A DNA stretch of 57,513 nt from an uncultured Methanobrevibacter sp. Lineage in GTDB: Archaea > Methanobacteriota > Methanobacteria > Methanobacteriales > Methanobacteriaceae. Positions 17,877 through 28,218 of this stretch are shown here, piece after piece. Position 1 is the stretch's first letter; the number at the start of each line of letters is the position of its first letter. A model generated the notes under the pieces. The model was given only the letters and a program-made list of their open reading frames with translations. It was not told where the DNA came from and ran no database searches. The stretch covers positions 1-57,513 of the forward strand of contig NZ_CACXXB010000013.1 of assembly GCF_902771435.1 (NCBI RefSeq), read 5' to 3'. The translations under genes and the position numbers were made by a program.

Positions 17877-18446
17877 TTAATCATTAACGTAGTTTTTAGA
17901 AACTTTACGTTTTTCTTTTTTGTTACAAGTATTACATTGAAGCTCATTATCTTTTGAGGTTGTGTGCATAAAGTCTCTACAACGGGTACACATTGCTTTT
18001 AATACGCCACAATCGTCATCTACTGTTCCCAAGTCAACGTTATCTCCAGTAATTTTAACTACTTTCGCTTGAATGATGTCTCCTATTCTAAAGGCATCTG
18101 ATAACTTTTCGAGATAATCCTTTTTTGCTTGAGATATGTGGATTGCACCCATATACGGCAGTGCCAATGGTCTTGCATTGTCTTTGATACAGTCAATTTT
18201 TACATTGGCCCTTTGAGGTTTTATGTCAGTTATCTGACCGTATACAATGTCACCAATTTTTAAGAGTGCCGGTTTAGCAGTACCCTCAACAGAAATAACC
18301 TTCATTTTTTGATTAATTTTAACATTACCAAGTACAGATGATTTAATATCTCCGTTGTCATCATATGTACCGTCTCCTGGAAGGTATTGTTCAATTATTC
18401 CCAGTTTGTCTCCAGGCATTACTATTTTTTCTTCTTTCTTTTCCAT
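17877..18446 (-). CDS. csl4: Exosome RNA-binding subunit Csl4
   Basis: 189-residue cap protein of the archaeal RNA exosome. N-terminal domain with VMPGDKLGIIEQYLPGDGTY, central S1 domain (GDIVYGQITDIKPQRANVKI, then GAIHISQ), and C-terminal zinc ribbon (MCTRCRDFMH, CNTCNKK). Located between dph2 and rpoL. Confidence 0.95.
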   Translation of the reverse strand: MEKKEEKIVMPGDKLGIIEQYLPGDGTYDDNGDIKSSVLGNVKINQKMKVISVEGTAKPALLKIGDIVYGQITDIKPQRANVKIDCIKDNARPLALPYMGAIHISQAKKDYLEKLSDAFRIGDIIQAKVVKITGDNVDLGTVDDDCGVLKAMCTRCRDFMHTTSKDNELQCNTCNKKEKRKVSKNYVND

Positions 18447-18519
18447 ATTAAAATCACCAAAATAAAGATTTATAAAAATTTCTTTAATATAATAATTTTA
18501 TTTATATTAATATTTAAAG

Positions 18520-19524
18520 CTATTTGTAACGTTCATGGAATAAAATTTCATCCAACTGATAATTTTCCCATTCCCTTTTGTCCAATACAATTTCCAATTC
18601 CTGTGGTGTCAAAAGTGGTTTTTTGTACATTTGCGAATCGTCAATGGCTATTCTAGGACAAGCGCTCACGACAAACGCTTCAAGTTCCATGTATGGTAAT
18701 AATATGTCGGGATTGATGTTGTCGGCTAGAATGATATAGGCTTCCATTTCATGTTCTTCAAGTATTTTTTTAAGCTCTTTTGCCAAAATCATCCGGTATT
18801 GGCCTTCCTTTGAAGAGACTATGATTCCCCATTTTCGGGCGGATCTTGCCTTTGTTATTCTTGCAAATCTTATTCTTAAAATTCTGTCTGCATACTCGTC
18901 CATGCTTCTGATTTCTGAGTTGTACGGATCCAGCGCCAAAACAGGTGCGCTTGAGAACAGTTTTATTCCCAGAGGGTGGAAATTTCCACTTCCTATAAAC
19001 AGGATTACATCAACGTCCAGCTCCTTTATCGATGAGAAATTGCAGCCCAGGACCTGTCCCTTTCGGGTTGACGCTGAAGAGCCTAAAATAACCTCTTTAC
19101 CATTATCCTCAAGAAAATCTTTGGTTTCAGCTAAAAGATGCAGGTGTTGGGTTGTGGTAACGAGACCTATTCTTGAATAGCCTTTAAGTTCTTCCAAGCA
19201 TTTTTCAAGGTCCTTTTTAAGGTCAATATTTGAAAAGGCTTCAATAAATAGTGTAGGCACTTCATATTTAAGGGGCAAGGGGGTGTGTCCGTAGTGAACA
19301 ATTAGATCTACTGACCCTTTCATTTTCCAGTCGCTAACGTCACAGGCTCCAAAGCATGGATCTCCTGATATTATTACTGTTGCGTCAGTTTCGCTTTCAA
19401 TTTGCCTAGCTATTTTTACAGCTTGCATTTTAAGGCCTTCAGGGAACTGAAGTCCAACGGTTTTGGCATCCTTTGAGTTTATTTTGCGGATTACCTTATC
19501 CAAACCCATATCATACATTGACAT
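18520..19524 (-). CDS. dph2: Diphthamide synthesis radical enzyme Dph2
   Basis: 334-residue 4Fe-4S enzyme that transfers the 3-amino-3-carboxypropyl group of SAM to a histidine of elongation factor 2. The three cluster cysteines are visible in [17 protein letters not shown] and [10 protein letters not shown], spread across the three homologous domains as in archaeal Dph2. ATG 19524 (MSMYDMG) is chosen; a TTG 24 bases upstream would overlap hpt further. It starts two bases after the hpt stop, so translational coupling is likely. Confidence 0.94.
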   Translation of the reverse strand: MSMYDMGLDKVIRKINSKDAKTVGLQFPEGLKMQAVKIARQIESETDATVIISGDPCFGACDVSDWKMKGSVDLIVHYGHTPLPLKYEVPTLFIEAFSNIDLKKDLEKCLEELKGYSRIGLVTTTQHLHLLAETKDFLEDNGKEVILGSSASTRKGQVLGCNFSSIKELDVDVILFIGSGNFHPLGIKLFSSAPVLALDPYNSEIRSMDEYADRILRIRFARITKARSARKWGIIVSSKEGQYRMILAKELKKILEEHEMEAYIILADNINPDILLPYMELEAFVVSACPRIAIDDSQMYKKPLLTPQELEIVLDKREWENYQLDEILFHERYK

Positions 19525-19525
19525 T

Positions 19526-20095
19526 TTAATCTTCAATTGTACTTTCAATTACAACTTTTCCATCAATAACATCTAATTTTACAATGGATAATACATCTAC
19601 TCCAGTTTCCTCTTTAACGATTTTTTTTCCGTCACCTTTGTCAATGATGGCCACTACGGATTTCAAATCTAGTTTCATATCCTTCAATGTATTGATTAAT
19701 GCTATTAATGTTCCGCCGGTACTTACAACGTCATCAATAAGTAAGATTCTTTCGCCTTCATGCAAATCGTTGACAAAAAGGTTTGATGAGCCGTAACCTG
19801 TTTTCTGATATACTTCCTTTTCTCCTGGCAGGCCGTATTGTCTTTTACGGATTACAACAAAAGGGATATCGGTTGCAAGGGATAATGCGGTTGCAAGATG
19901 TATTCCCATAGCTTCAACAGCAACAATTTTATCAATTTCCAAATCTGCATACTTATAAACGGACAGTGCCAATTCTCTAAGTATTTTAGCATCTATTGCC
20001 GGAACACCATCACTAATTGGATTTACAAAGTAGTCGTAGTCACCTTTTTTAACTATTGGTGATTCTTCTAAAGATTTCTTTACTTCCTCTAACAT
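19526..20095 (-). CDS. hpt: Hypoxanthine (purine) phosphoribosyltransferase, archaeal type
   Basis: 189-residue PRTase for purine salvage. PRPP-binding motif [15 protein letters not shown] and the upstream [13 protein letters not shown] and [20 protein letters not shown] loops are those of the archaeal Hpt/APRT-like group. ATG at 20095 (MLEEVKK) is preferred to TTG 20107. First gene of the minus-strand core cluster, with srp54 divergent. Confidence 0.94.
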   Translation of the reverse strand: MLEEVKKSLEESPIVKKGDYDYFVNPISDGVPAIDAKILRELALSVYKYADLEIDKIVAVEAMGIHLATALSLATDIPFVVIRKRQYGLPGEKEVYQKTGYGSSNLFVNDLHEGERILLIDDVVSTGGTLIALINTLKDMKLDLKSVVAIIDKGDGKKIVKEETGVDVLSIVKLDVIDGKVVIESTIED

Positions 20096-20187
20096 GGTCT
20101 CACACAAAAATTTAAAACTTAGTTAAATATAAATATATTTTAATATAATTATATAATTTTTCTAAATCAATTATTATTGTGATTATT

Positions 20188-21531
20188 ATGCTTGGAAATT
20201 TAGGAGAAAATCTTACTAATACTATGAAAAAATTAGTAGGAATGTCTGTAATTGATAAAAAAACCATAAAAGAAGTTGTAAAAGATATACAACGTGCATT
20301 AATTCAATCAGACGTTAATATTAAGTTAGTATTAGAATTATCAAAAAAAATAGAATCTAGAGCTCTTGAAGAGGAACCTCCAAAGGGTATCACTCCAAGG
20401 GAACACATCATAACAATTATCTATGAAGAAATGGTAAATCTGCTTGGCAGTGAAGCCGCTGGTTTGGAAATAAATGATAGACCTTATAAAATTTTATTCC
20501 TGGGTCTTCAGGGTAGTGGTAAAACAACCACCATCGGTAAATTATGCAGATATCTTCAGAAAAAAGGTTTCAATCCGGCAGTTGTCTGTACAGACACATG
20601 GAGGCCTGCCGCTTATGAACAGTTAAGGCAGCTAACCGAAGAGATGGACGTTCCTTTATATGGGGATCCAAACAATAAGGATGCACTTGATTTGGCCCAG
20701 AAAGGTTTGGAGGAATTTAAAAACAGAAAAGTCATTATCTTCGATACAGCAGGTAGGCACAAGGAAGAGGCCGATTTGATTGCTGAGATGGATGAACTGG
20801 ACAATATCATCAATCCGAATGAAGCCATTCTTGTCATTGACGGTACAATCGGTCAGCAAGCAGGTGAACAGGCAAGGGCATTTTCACAGGCTACAGATAT
20901 CGGTTCAATCATAATTACAAAACTTGACGGTTCAGCTAAAGGTGGGGGAGCACTGTCCGCTGTTGCAGAAACAGGCGCACCAATCAAATTCATCGGTACA
21001 GGTGAAAGAATAGACGACTTTGAACTGTTCGACCCTGAAAGATTTATTTCAAGATTGCTTGGAATGGGGGACATCAAATCCCTTATTGAAAAGGCTGAGG
21101 AAAACATCGATGAGGACATTGCAGAAAAAACCATGAACAACATGCTGACTGGTAAATTCACATTGATGGACATGAAAAACCAGTTTGAAATGATGAACAA
21201 GATGGGTCCAATGCAACAGGTTCTAAACATGATTCCAGGTATGGGAAACAAGATTTCAAAAGAAGCATCCAAAATGACAGAGGATAAGATTGATACATAT
21301 AAAATCATGATGTCCTCAATGACTGAAGAGGAAATGCTCAATCCTAAAATCATCAAACAGTCCCGTATAAGAAGAATTGCCCGTGGATCCGGAGTCCAAG
21401 AAAGTGAAGTGAAAGAACTTCTCAAATATTACAACAACACCAAAAAGACAATGAAAGGCATTGGAAAACGTGGAGGCCGTTTGGGCGGCGGTGCAATGAA
21501 CCGTATGATGGGCCAATTTATGAATAGATAA
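20188..21531 (+). CDS. srp54: Signal recognition particle 54 kDa protein
   Basis: 447-residue GTPase of the SRP. N domain, then G domain with [14 protein letters not shown] (P loop), [34 protein letters not shown], then a methionine-rich M domain ([20 protein letters not shown]) that binds signal peptides and 7S RNA. ATG 20188 follows GTGAT with good spacing; the GTG nine bases earlier is part of that site. One base separates its stop from pus10. Confidence 0.97.
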   Translation: MLGNLGENLTNTMKKLVGMSVIDKKTIKEVVKDIQRALIQSDVNIKLVLELSKKIESRALEEEPPKGITPREHIITIIYEEMVNLLGSEAAGLEINDRPYKILFLGLQGSGKTTTIGKLCRYLQKKGFNPAVVCTDTWRPAAYEQLRQLTEEMDVPLYGDPNNKDALDLAQKGLEEFKNRKVIIFDTAGRHKEEADLIAEMDELDNIINPNEAILVIDGTIGQQAGEQARAFSQATDIGSIIITKLDGSAKGGGALSAVAETGAPIKFIGTGERIDDFELFDPERFISRLLGMGDIKSLIEKAEENIDEDIAEKTMNNMLTGKFTLMDMKNQFEMMNKMGPMQQVLNMIPGMGNKISKEASKMTEDKIDTYKIMMSSMTEEEMLNPKIIKQSRIRRIARGSGVQESEVKELLKYYNNTKKTMKGIGKRGGRLGGGAMNRMMGQFMNR

Positions 21532-21532
21532 C

Positions 21533-22741
21533 ATGTTTGAATTAGCTCAAAAGATTTTGGATGAAACAGACGGAAAAATCTGCAAAAATTGTCTGGGACG
21601 CAAACTGTCAAAAACGATTGAAGGTTCCAACAACATAGAAAGGGCAGATAAAGTCTGCAGCGAACTTGAAATTAATCTGGATGATGTGGATTGTTCAATC
21701 TGCGATAACCTGTTTGACAAGCTCGATGATGAGTTATATGAAAAGATAGATGATAAAATAAATCATCTGGGCATTGAGTTCGACACATTTCTGGTGGGTT
21801 CAAAAATACCAAAGGATATCCAACAGAAAGATGAGGAACTGTCCGAAAAATTCGACCTGACTGTTGAAACCATTAAAAAGGAAGTAAACAGATTAATCGG
21901 TCTTGGAATTTGGGAAAGATATGATAAGGAAGCGGAATTTGAAGCCCAGGACATTGTCTTTAACATTGATTTGACAGGCGAGCCTAAAGTCAGAATTCAA
22001 ATCAATCCGTTATACATCGAAGGAAAATACAATAAGTTAAAAAGAGGTATTCCTCAAACAAAATGGCCATGCACCAAATGCAAGGGAAGAGGCTGTGAGG
22101 AATGCAATGGAACAGGAAAACAATATCCCGAATCAGTTGAAGAATTAATTTCCGAGCATTTTTTAAAGCTGACCAAGGGAAAAGAAGCCAAGTTCCATGG
22201 TGCCGGTCGTGAAGACATTGATGTGCTGATGCTGGGTTCCGGCAGACCGTTCGTTCTTGAAATAAAGGAACCAAAAATCAGAAAATTGGATTTAAAAGAA
22301 TTGGAAGAAAAAATTAATGAAATTAATGAGGGAAAAACCTCTTATCATAATTTACATGTTTGCGAGAGAAAAAGAAAGGCTGAAATCAAGCAGTCCTCTC
22401 CGGACACATATAAAGTTTACAGAGCTCTTGTCAAGTGTGATGGTGCATTCGACAAGGATAAATTGGAAAAACTAACAGAATTGGATGAAATTCACCAGCA
22501 GACTCCTTTAAGAGTTCTTAGAAGGCGTGCAGACAAGGTGCGCATTAAGCATGTTCTGGACTTGTCTTATGAGGTGATAGACGATACTACATTCAGCATG
22601 ACGATTAAAACTGAAGGTGGATTATACATTAAAGAACTGATTTCAGGCGATGAGGGAAGAAGTCATCCCAATGTTGGTGAAATCTTAGGCGTTAATGCAA
22701 TTTGTGAACAATTAGACGTAATTGAAGTAAGTGAGAAGTAG
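21533..22741 (+). CDS. pus10: tRNA pseudouridine synthase Pus10
   Basis: 402-residue archaeal enzyme forming pseudouridine 54/55 in tRNA. N-terminal zinc/THUMP-like part with CKNCLGR and CSICDN; a second cysteine cluster CTKCKGRGCEECNG; catalytic motif GAGREDIDVLMLGSGRPFVL with the essential aspartate; C-terminal LYIKELISGDEGRSHPNVGE. Downstream of srp54 with a one-base gap, probably coupled. Confidence 0.95.
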   Translation: MFELAQKILDETDGKICKNCLGRKLSKTIEGSNNIERADKVCSELEINLDDVDCSICDNLFDKLDDELYEKIDDKINHLGIEFDTFLVGSKIPKDIQQKDEELSEKFDLTVETIKKEVNRLIGLGIWERYDKEAEFEAQDIVFNIDLTGEPKVRIQINPLYIEGKYNKLKRGIPQTKWPCTKCKGRGCEECNGTGKQYPESVEELISEHFLKLTKGKEAKFHGAGREDIDVLMLGSGRPFVLEIKEPKIRKLDLKELEEKINEINEGKTSYHNLHVCERKRKAEIKQSSPDTYKVYRALVKCDGAFDKDKLEKLTELDEIHQQTPLRVLRRRADKVRIKHVLDLSYEVIDDTTFSMTIKTEGGLYIKELISGDEGRSHPNVGEILGVNAICEQLDVIEVSEK

Positions 22742-22747
22742 ATATTT

Positions 22748-23215
22748 ATGGCAGAAGAATTTACACATTTAACTGACAGTGGAGTGCACATGGTTGAAGT
22801 TGGGGGAAAACCTGATCAAAAAAGAAGGGCGATAGCCAGCGGCAGCATATTTTTGGATAAGCATACAGTCGATTTGATTCAGAATGAAGAAATCAAAAAA
22901 GGTAATGTATTAACAACCGCCCAAATTGCAGGAATTCAGGCCGTTAAAAACACTTCTTCAATAATTCCGCTTTGCCATCCTTTGGCTTTAACAGGAATAG
23001 AACTTGATTTCGAAGTTAAGGAAAATGAAATTATAGCAAGATGCGCAGTAAATACATTGGGTAAAACTGGTGTTGAAATGGAAGCCATTACCGGCGTCAG
23101 TGTTGCTTTGCTAACTGTATGGGACATGGTAAAAGCTGTTGAAAAAGATGAGGACGGACAATACCCAGATACAAGAATCAGTGATATTAAAGTAATTAAA
23201 AAAGAAAAAATTTAA
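22748..23215 (+). CDS. moaC: Cyclic pyranopterin monophosphate synthase
   Basis: 155-residue MoaC, second step of molybdopterin synthesis. Conserved segments: AIASGSIFLD, NVLTTAQIAGIQAVKNTS, IPLCHPLALTG, and GVEMEAITGVSVALLTVWDM. It starts six bases after pus10. The cofactor is needed by formate dehydrogenase, encoded at the right end of the window, and by formylmethanofuran dehydrogenase. Confidence 0.97.
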   Translation: MAEEFTHLTDSGVHMVEVGGKPDQKRRAIASGSIFLDKHTVDLIQNEEIKKGNVLTTAQIAGIQAVKNTSSIIPLCHPLALTGIELDFEVKENEIIARCAVNTLGKTGVEMEAITGVSVALLTVWDMVKAVEKDEDGQYPDTRISDIKVIKKEKI

Positions 23216-23284
23216 AGTTTATATATAATGAAGAAAATAATTATATTCAGTTATTTTTATTAATTAATTTTATAGGAGATTACT

Positions 23285-23446
23285 ATGGCGAAAAAAGATA
23301 ATAAGATTTCTATGCCTCAAACTGGTGCAGGTTTAGTAAGATACTTTGATGAAGAAAGTTTAGGTCCAAAACTTTCACCTGAGCATGTTATTGTAGCTAC
23401 TATAATTTTAGCTATATTTTGTTTTGTTTTAAGATATTCAGCTTAA
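23285..23446 (+). CDS. secG: Preprotein translocase subunit Sec61-beta (SecG)
   Basis: A 53-residue tail-anchored protein: MAKKDNKISMPQTGAGLVRY, then FDEESLGPKLSPEHV, then a single hydrophobic helix IVATIILAIFCFVLR. This is the archaeal Sec61-beta pattern (cytosolic GAGL-RYF motif and one C-terminal membrane segment). GGAG lies nine bases upstream of the ATG. A strong hairpin and T-tract terminator follows immediately. Confidence 0.93.
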   Translation: MAKKDNKISMPQTGAGLVRYFDEESLGPKLSPEHVIVATIILAIFCFVLRYSA

Positions 23447-23449
23447 AAA

Positions 23450-23483
23450 TATTGTTTTTTAAAAAACAATACTCTTTTTTTTT
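23450..23483 (+). terminator. Intrinsic-type terminator after secG
   Basis: TATTGTTTTTT (23450-23460) and AAAAAACAATA (23461-23471) form a perfect 22-bp palindrome, followed by CTC and nine T. It closely resembles a bacterial hairpin/T-tract terminator; the T-tract alone would suffice in archaea. Confidence 0.7.
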
Positions 23484-23497
23484 ATTTAAATGATACT

Positions 23498-24322
23498 ATG
23501 TTAACTAAAAGAATTATTCCTTGTCTGGATTGTGATTTGCAGGTTCCTGAAGGACGTGTTGTTAAAGGTGTTGAATTTAAGGAAATTAAATATGCAGGAA
23601 ATCCTGTGGATTTGGCTACACGCTATTATGAAGAAGGAGCCGATGAGGTTGTCGTATTGGACATCACTGCATCACATGAACGCCGTGCAACAATGGCTGA
23701 TGTTATTGACAGACTAACGGAAAACGTATTCATGCCGATTTGTGTAGGTGGAGGAATAAGAAAGGTTGATGATTACATTAAAATGCTTAAGGCAGGTGCC
23801 GACAAATGTTCAACAAACACTGCGGCAATCAAAAATCCCGAACTTTTGACAGAAGCTTCTAAGGTGGTTGGATCACAAGCGGTTGTAATCGGAATTGATG
23901 CAAAAAGAAGATATGTTTCACATCCTGACGATGCACCTGATAAGACTGTCATTGAAACTGATAAGGGTTACTGCTGGTTTGATACAAGCATTTACGGCGG
24001 ACGTGAGTTTACAGGTATTGATGCGATTGCATGGGCAGTTGAATGTCAGGAACGCGGTGCCGGTGAAATATTATTGACCAGTATGGATGGAGACGGAACT
24101 CAGGCAGGATATGATATTGAGTTAAATAAAACCATCAACGATGCAGTCGACATTCCGGTAATAGCAAGTGGCGGTGTCGGAGAGCCAAAACACATTTTGG
24201 AAGTGTTTGAAAAAACTGACGTAAGTGCGGCTCTTGCAGCAAGCATATTCCATTTCAATCAATATTCAATAGGCACTGTTAAAGAGTATCTAAAAGAAAA
24301 TAATGTAGCTGTTCGCTTATGA
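23498..24322 (+). CDS. hisF: Imidazole glycerol phosphate synthase cyclase subunit HisF
   Basis: 274-residue TIM-barrel enzyme of histidine synthesis. Catalytic aspartate in RIIPCLDCD (the usual CLDVxxGRVVKG reads [16 protein letters not shown]) and in [13 protein letters not shown]; phosphate sites [10 protein letters not shown] and [10 protein letters not shown]. The insertion around [17 protein letters not shown] is common in methanogen HisF. Overlaps the next gene by ATGA. Confidence 0.97.
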   Translation: MLTKRIIPCLDCDLQVPEGRVVKGVEFKEIKYAGNPVDLATRYYEEGADEVVVLDITASHERRATMADVIDRLTENVFMPICVGGGIRKVDDYIKMLKAGADKCSTNTAAIKNPELLTEASKVVGSQAVVIGIDAKRRYVSHPDDAPDKTVIETDKGYCWFDTSIYGGREFTGIDAIAWAVECQERGAGEILLTSMDGDGTQAGYDIELNKTINDAVDIPVIASGGVGEPKHILEVFEKTDVSAALAASIFHFNQYSIGTVKEYLKENNVAVRL

Positions 24323-25236
24323 TTATCAAATCTCCAATTGATTTAGAATTGACACAACTGTCAGGTCAGACTTCACAGCCTCCATGGAAGGAATCTGACG
24401 GATGTTACAGTAACGTTGTTTTAGTCAATGGAGATCCTGTTATTTTTAATGTTAAACAGTCTGGAGATTTTTTGGATTTTAATTTTAATGGTGAAATTTC
24501 GCAAAATGAAGCCATCTCCAGATTGAATTATATTTTTGATTTGGATTTTGACTTAAGTAAATTCTATAAATATTTGGACAATCAGGCAGAATTGTCCGAG
24601 ATGTCAAAGTTCTGCAACGGATTGAGATTGTTTTTGGCTCCTGATCCTTTTGAGTGTGTTATATCATCAATCTGTTCCGCCAACAATTCCATAAAAAGAT
24701 GGACAAAATCAATTTCCGATATTAAGGAAAATTGGGGAAATCATTATGGAATTTACCATACATTTCCTAAAAGCTGTGACCTTGCAAAAATATACTTGGA
24801 TGAAGAGGACGAATTTAATTCATCAGATATTCAAGATATTTGCAACTGCAATAATAATCTCAAAAGTTGTGGTGTAGGATATAGAGCACCATACATGAGA
24901 AAGGCATCTGAGCTGTTTACACTTGAAATAGGCCTTCAGGAAATTTTTTCCATGTCATATGATGAAGCATTTGAAACAATACTCGAAGTTCCTGGTGTTG
25001 GTCCTAAAGTGGCAGATTGCATATTGCTTTACGGATTTAACTTCAGGGAAGCTTTTCCTTCAGATGTTTGGATAAAACGCATTGTATCTCACTTATATTT
25101 TGAGGGAAAGGATATCAGTGTAGCTAAAGTGCGTGAATTCGGAATGGAGGAATTCGGTGAAAATGCAGGTTATGTTCAATTGTACATGTTCCATTATGCC
25201 AGAAAATCCGGTTTAATGAATAGATTGAAGAAATAG
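24319..25236 (+). CDS. 8-oxoguanine DNA glycosylase, OGG1 type
   Basis: 305-residue bifunctional glycosylase/AP lyase for oxidised guanine. The helix-hairpin-helix plus Gly/Pro-Asp motif is complete: [19 protein letters not shown] with the catalytic lysine in GPK, then [13 protein letters not shown] with the catalytic aspartate. The N-terminal OGG domain begins [15 protein letters not shown]. Its ATG overlaps the hisF stop by four bases, so it is translationally coupled. Confidence 0.92.
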   Translation: MIIKSPIDLELTQLSGQTSQPPWKESDGCYSNVVLVNGDPVIFNVKQSGDFLDFNFNGEISQNEAISRLNYIFDLDFDLSKFYKYLDNQAELSEMSKFCNGLRLFLAPDPFECVISSICSANNSIKRWTKSISDIKENWGNHYGIYHTFPKSCDLAKIYLDEEDEFNSSDIQDICNCNNNLKSCGVGYRAPYMRKASELFTLEIGLQEIFSMSYDEAFETILEVPGVGPKVADCILLYGFNFREAFPSDVWIKRIVSHLYFEGKDISVAKVREFGMEEFGENAGYVQLYMFHYARKSGLMNRLKK

Positions 25237-25253
25237 TATTTTAAGTTAAAGAT

Positions 25254-25667
25254 ATGCAATTTAGTGATATGATGATTAATGTAGAGGTTATTAACAAAAA
25301 GAAATTAACAGAAAGTGAAGAGGAAGTGCTTCAACGATTTATGGAATTTCAAAAGGCAATGATAGAAAAGGATTTAGACATGCTCAATGAAATTTTAGAT
25401 GATGACTATACATTAACACACATGTCCGGAAAAACACAAACAAAGCAGGAATACATCGATGAAATCATGGATGGAACGCTCAACTACTACAAATCAACAA
25501 TCGACAATCCCCAAATTAGAATAATCGAAGAAGATAAGGCAATATTCAATGCCGACGTAACACTTGACGCAAAGGTATATGGGATGAAAGGAACTTGGAC
25601 CCTTCATTCACAACAAACAATGGAAAAAATCAATGGCAGATGGTATATTAGCAGATGGGATAATTAA
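25254..25667 (+). CDS. NTF2-like (SnoaL/DUF4440) protein
   Basis: 137-residue protein with the NTF2-like cone fold pattern: helix VLQRFMEFQKAMIEKDLDML, ILDDDYTLTHMSGKTQTKQEYIDEIM, and the closing strand HSQQTMEKINGRWYISRWDN. Members bind small molecules or act as isomerases; no specific activity can be assigned. It starts 17 bases after the glycosylase gene. TTAATGGC at its stop (25664-25671) can pair with GCCATTAA at 25698-25705. Confidence 0.8.
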   Translation: MQFSDMMINVEVINKKKLTESEEEVLQRFMEFQKAMIEKDLDMLNEILDDDYTLTHMSGKTQTKQEYIDEIMDGTLNYYKSTIDNPQIRIIEEDKAIFNADVTLDAKVYGMKGTWTLHSQQTMEKINGRWYISRWDN

Positions 25668-25742
25668 TGGCCGAAATGTTGGCATATATTTTTGACAGCC
25701 ATTAAGAATACTTTTAAGATGGAATAACATAAATCTATTAAC

Positions 25743-26093
25743 ATGAAAATAAGATATGCTACAGTCATTGTTAATGATATGGAAGAATCAGTTAAATTCT
25801 ACACAGAGACTTTAGATTTTACAATTGATGAGGTTTTTGACGTTCCAGGAGGCAAAATCACTCTTTTAAATGGTGACGGATTTGCAGGATTTGAATTAAT
25901 AGAGCACCCAAGCTATGATGTTGGAATTTATTCAATTGGAATGGATGTTGAAGATATTCATGAAGAAATCAAAAAACTTGAAGATAAGGGAGCTAATATT
26001 GCATTGAAGCCTATTGAAACACAAGTGGGTTATATGGCAAGAGTAATTGATCCCAATGGAATTAATATTGTTTTAGTCCAGCACAAAAAATAA
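25743..26093 (+). CDS. Glyoxalase/VOC-family protein
   Basis: 116-residue vicinal-oxygen-chelate protein with two beta-alpha-beta-beta-beta halves: MKIRYATVIVNDMEESVKFY, then SIGMDVEDIHEEIKKLEDKG and the typical end RVIDPNGINIVLVQ. Candidate metal ligands are few (His in LIEHPSY), so it could be a binding protein rather than an enzyme. An MFS carrier follows 37 bases later. Confidence 0.85.
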   Translation: MKIRYATVIVNDMEESVKFYTETLDFTIDEVFDVPGGKITLLNGDGFAGFELIEHPSYDVGIYSIGMDVEDIHEEIKKLEDKGANIALKPIETQVGYMARVIDPNGINIVLVQHKK

Positions 26094-26130
26094 TAATCTT
26101 ATATTGTATAAATGCAATATATTACATTTG

Positions 26131-27501
26131 ATGGAAAACAAAAATTTAATTCTTTTTATTTGTGCGGTATTGTCATTTTTCGCAGTATTTGCAGTCAATT
26201 CAGTCATGGTTGTAATTCCAACGATTGCGGTTGAATTTCATATGAACAATATTGTTCAAAACTGGGCAATAATTATCTTTTTATTGGTTGTAGCCGTACT
26301 GTCTGTACCTGCAGGCCAGATTTCCGGCAAATATGGTCTTAAAAAGGTTACAATCATAAGTGTCGTATTGTTTATTCTAATTTCAATTGCCAATGTCCTG
26401 GTCACATCATCTGAGCAATTTTTACTTTGCCGTTTGGTATTGGGAATTTCCCTATCGTTTTTCAATGTCACTTCCATGGCAATGGTGGTATCTGCATTTG
26501 CCCCGGAAGAGAGAGGCAAGGCATTGGGAATAACCATTACAGGAGTTTATATTGCATTATCCCTGGCACCTGTTCTTGGAGGAGTTTTAAATTACCAGTT
26601 TGGATGGAGGTCAGTAGTCCTGTTTGGAGTTCCGTTTTTACTTGTTATACTGGCATTGCTTTTAACCAAAGTCGATGAGGAATGGATTACCTTTGGCGAC
26701 ATTCCGCTTGATGTAAAAGGATCCATCGCCTATGGAATAGGAATGGTACTGTTCATATATGGCTTTACAATACTCAACACTTCTTTAGGTGTAATATTGA
26801 CTGTTTTGGGTATTATTGTCCTGATTATATTTGGATTAATAGAATTAAGAGAGGTTCATCCGGTATTTGATATAAGATTCTTTAAAAATCGCAGATTCCT
26901 GTCAGCTAATTTCGCATCATTATGCGCATATCTGGCTACTTTTGCAGTCACCACAATCCTGAATTATCATTTGCAATATATTAAAGGCATGGATTCACAG
27001 ACTGCAGGCATAATTTTACTTGCAGCCCCATTATGTCAGGTTGTTCTTGCTCCAATCGCCGGAAGATTGTCCGATAAGTATGTTCCTCAGGTGCTGGCAG
27101 CTATTGGAATGGGTCTTGGAACTGTTTCCCTGGTGCTGTTCTCATTTTTAAACGAAGGAACTTCCATTGGATTTTTAATAGTGTCCATGATTATTTACGG
27201 TGTTGGATTCGGATTGTTTTCACCGCCGAATACAAATGTTATAATGAGCTCCGTTCCGCCAAAGGACACATCGGTAGCTTCAGCTTCCGTTGCAACAATG
27301 CGTACGGTTGGTCAGGCGATGAGTTTGGGAATATTGACATTGGTATTTGCATTTGTGATGGGTAATGTGCCGATTGTTGAGCAGTATTATCCTCTATTGA
27401 TAAGCAGCTGCCAAATAACATGCATTATCTGTGTGCTGTTATGCATAGCATCTGTATTTGCTTCACTTGTAGGAATCAAATCAAATGAAAATCAAATTTA
27501 A
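26131..27501 (+). CDS. MFS transporter (DHA-like), paralogue of 5908-7356
   Basis: 456-residue membrane carrier with about 12-14 helices. Motif A-like GQISGKYGLKKV in loop 2-3, LVLGISLSFFNVTSMAMVVSAFAPEERGKALG (split motif B/C region) and SDKYVPQVL in the second half. It resembles drug or metabolite proton antiporters. The ATG at 26131 (MENKN) is chosen; the in-frame TTG at 26104 has no ribosome binding site. The VOC gene just upstream may be co-transcribed. Confidence 0.9.
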   Translation: MENKNLILFICAVLSFFAVFAVNSVMVVIPTIAVEFHMNNIVQNWAIIIFLLVVAVLSVPAGQISGKYGLKKVTIISVVLFILISIANVLVTSSEQFLLCRLVLGISLSFFNVTSMAMVVSAFAPEERGKALGITITGVYIALSLAPVLGGVLNYQFGWRSVVLFGVPFLLVILALLLTKVDEEWITFGDIPLDVKGSIAYGIGMVLFIYGFTILNTSLGVILTVLGIIVLIIFGLIELREVHPVFDIRFFKNRRFLSANFASLCAYLATFAVTTILNYHLQYIKGMDSQTAGIILLAAPLCQVVLAPIAGRLSDKYVPQVLAAIGMGLGTVSLVLFSFLNEGTSIGFLIVSMIIYGVGFGLFSPPNTNVIMSSVPPKDTSVASASVATMRTVGQAMSLGILTLVFAFVMGNVPIVEQYYPLLISSCQITCIICVLLCIASVFASLVGIKSNENQI

Positions 27502-27658
27502 TCTCTTACATCAAATATTTTCCATTTTACTTTTTCATAATCCTTACAGGATGGTTGATTAAATAGTCAAGGAGTGCAAATATCTCCTCAGATATTTTTT
27601 TAGAATTTTTTGTTTGATTAGTTGTAAGTGAATTTTTCAAATTCAAAAGAGGCCATGC

Positions 27659-28066
27659 CTACCACAACTCCACACAAACTGATCCATTAATGTTTCTTGA
27701 AAATTTTGATTTATATAAGGGTTCTTTTTTGAATTTTGTCAATATTTCGTAGTCTTCATCAAAAATTGAGCCTTTAATGTAAATCATTATGAAATCCAAA
27801 TCACTGAATTCTGGGTCTTCACAAAATTCAATAACCTTTTGATAATTTGGAAAGTAATTATCAAGTAATGGTGTAATTTCAATGATGTAGTCAAGAATTT
27901 CATCATTGTTTTTAATAAAATTCTTTATTTTATCATAATTTTCCAGCGTATAGTCTTTTGATAATTTATCAAAATTATCATCATAACTGGACATTGTAGT
28001 CACTTCAGTATATGTATTTTCGTGTGGTATTTGCATTTCAATTCTTTGAGAAAAATTTTGATGCAT
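27659..28066 (-). CDS. Hypothetical protein, possibly interrupted by an in-frame TAG
   Basis: 135 residues as read, acidic, with PLLDNYFPNYQKVIEFCEDP and DLDFIMIYIKGS and ending SVCVELW. No family that I can name. After the TAG at 27659-27661 the same frame stays open for 43 codons to TAA at 27527-27529 and encodes a protein-like tail (AWPLLNLKNSL, KKISEEIFALLDYLIN), so the natural protein may be about 179 residues with a premature amber codon. GGAAG lies eight bases upstream of the ATG. It is convergent with the MFS gene. Confidence 0.65.
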   Translation of the reverse strand: MHQNFSQRIEMQIPHENTYTEVTTMSSYDDNFDKLSKDYTLENYDKIKNFIKNNDEILDYIIEITPLLDNYFPNYQKVIEFCEDPEFSDLDFIMIYIKGSIFDEDYEILTKFKKEPLYKSKFSRNINGSVCVELW

Positions 28067-28197
28067 TCTTTAACTTCCATTCATTAATTAAAATTTAATA
28101 TTAATTATGTTGGAGGTTTTATTTATAATTTAACTTCGTTATGAGGTCAATTTTACGAAGTAAAAGCAATTCAGTAGTTAAAATAAAAAATAAGGTT

Positions 28198-28218
28198 GAA
28201 AGATAATGATTATCTTTC
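28198..28218 (-). terminator. Hairpin spanning the cyclophilin stop codon
   Basis: GAAAGATAA (28198-28206), loop TGA, TTATCTTTC (28210-28218); perfect nine-bp arms. The TAA stop is inside the stem. Downstream on the minus strand is a T-rich tract. Confidence 0.6.

Noticed and set aside
20853..21425. 190-codon minus-strand ORF opposite srp54
   Set aside because: Shadow of the srp54 G and M domains; low-complexity Ser/Ile/Met composition and no start signal.
27659..27661. Pyrrolysine reading of the TAG codon
   Set aside because: No pyl genes in the window and no reason to expect them in this group; nonsense mutation, read error or natural stop are simpler.
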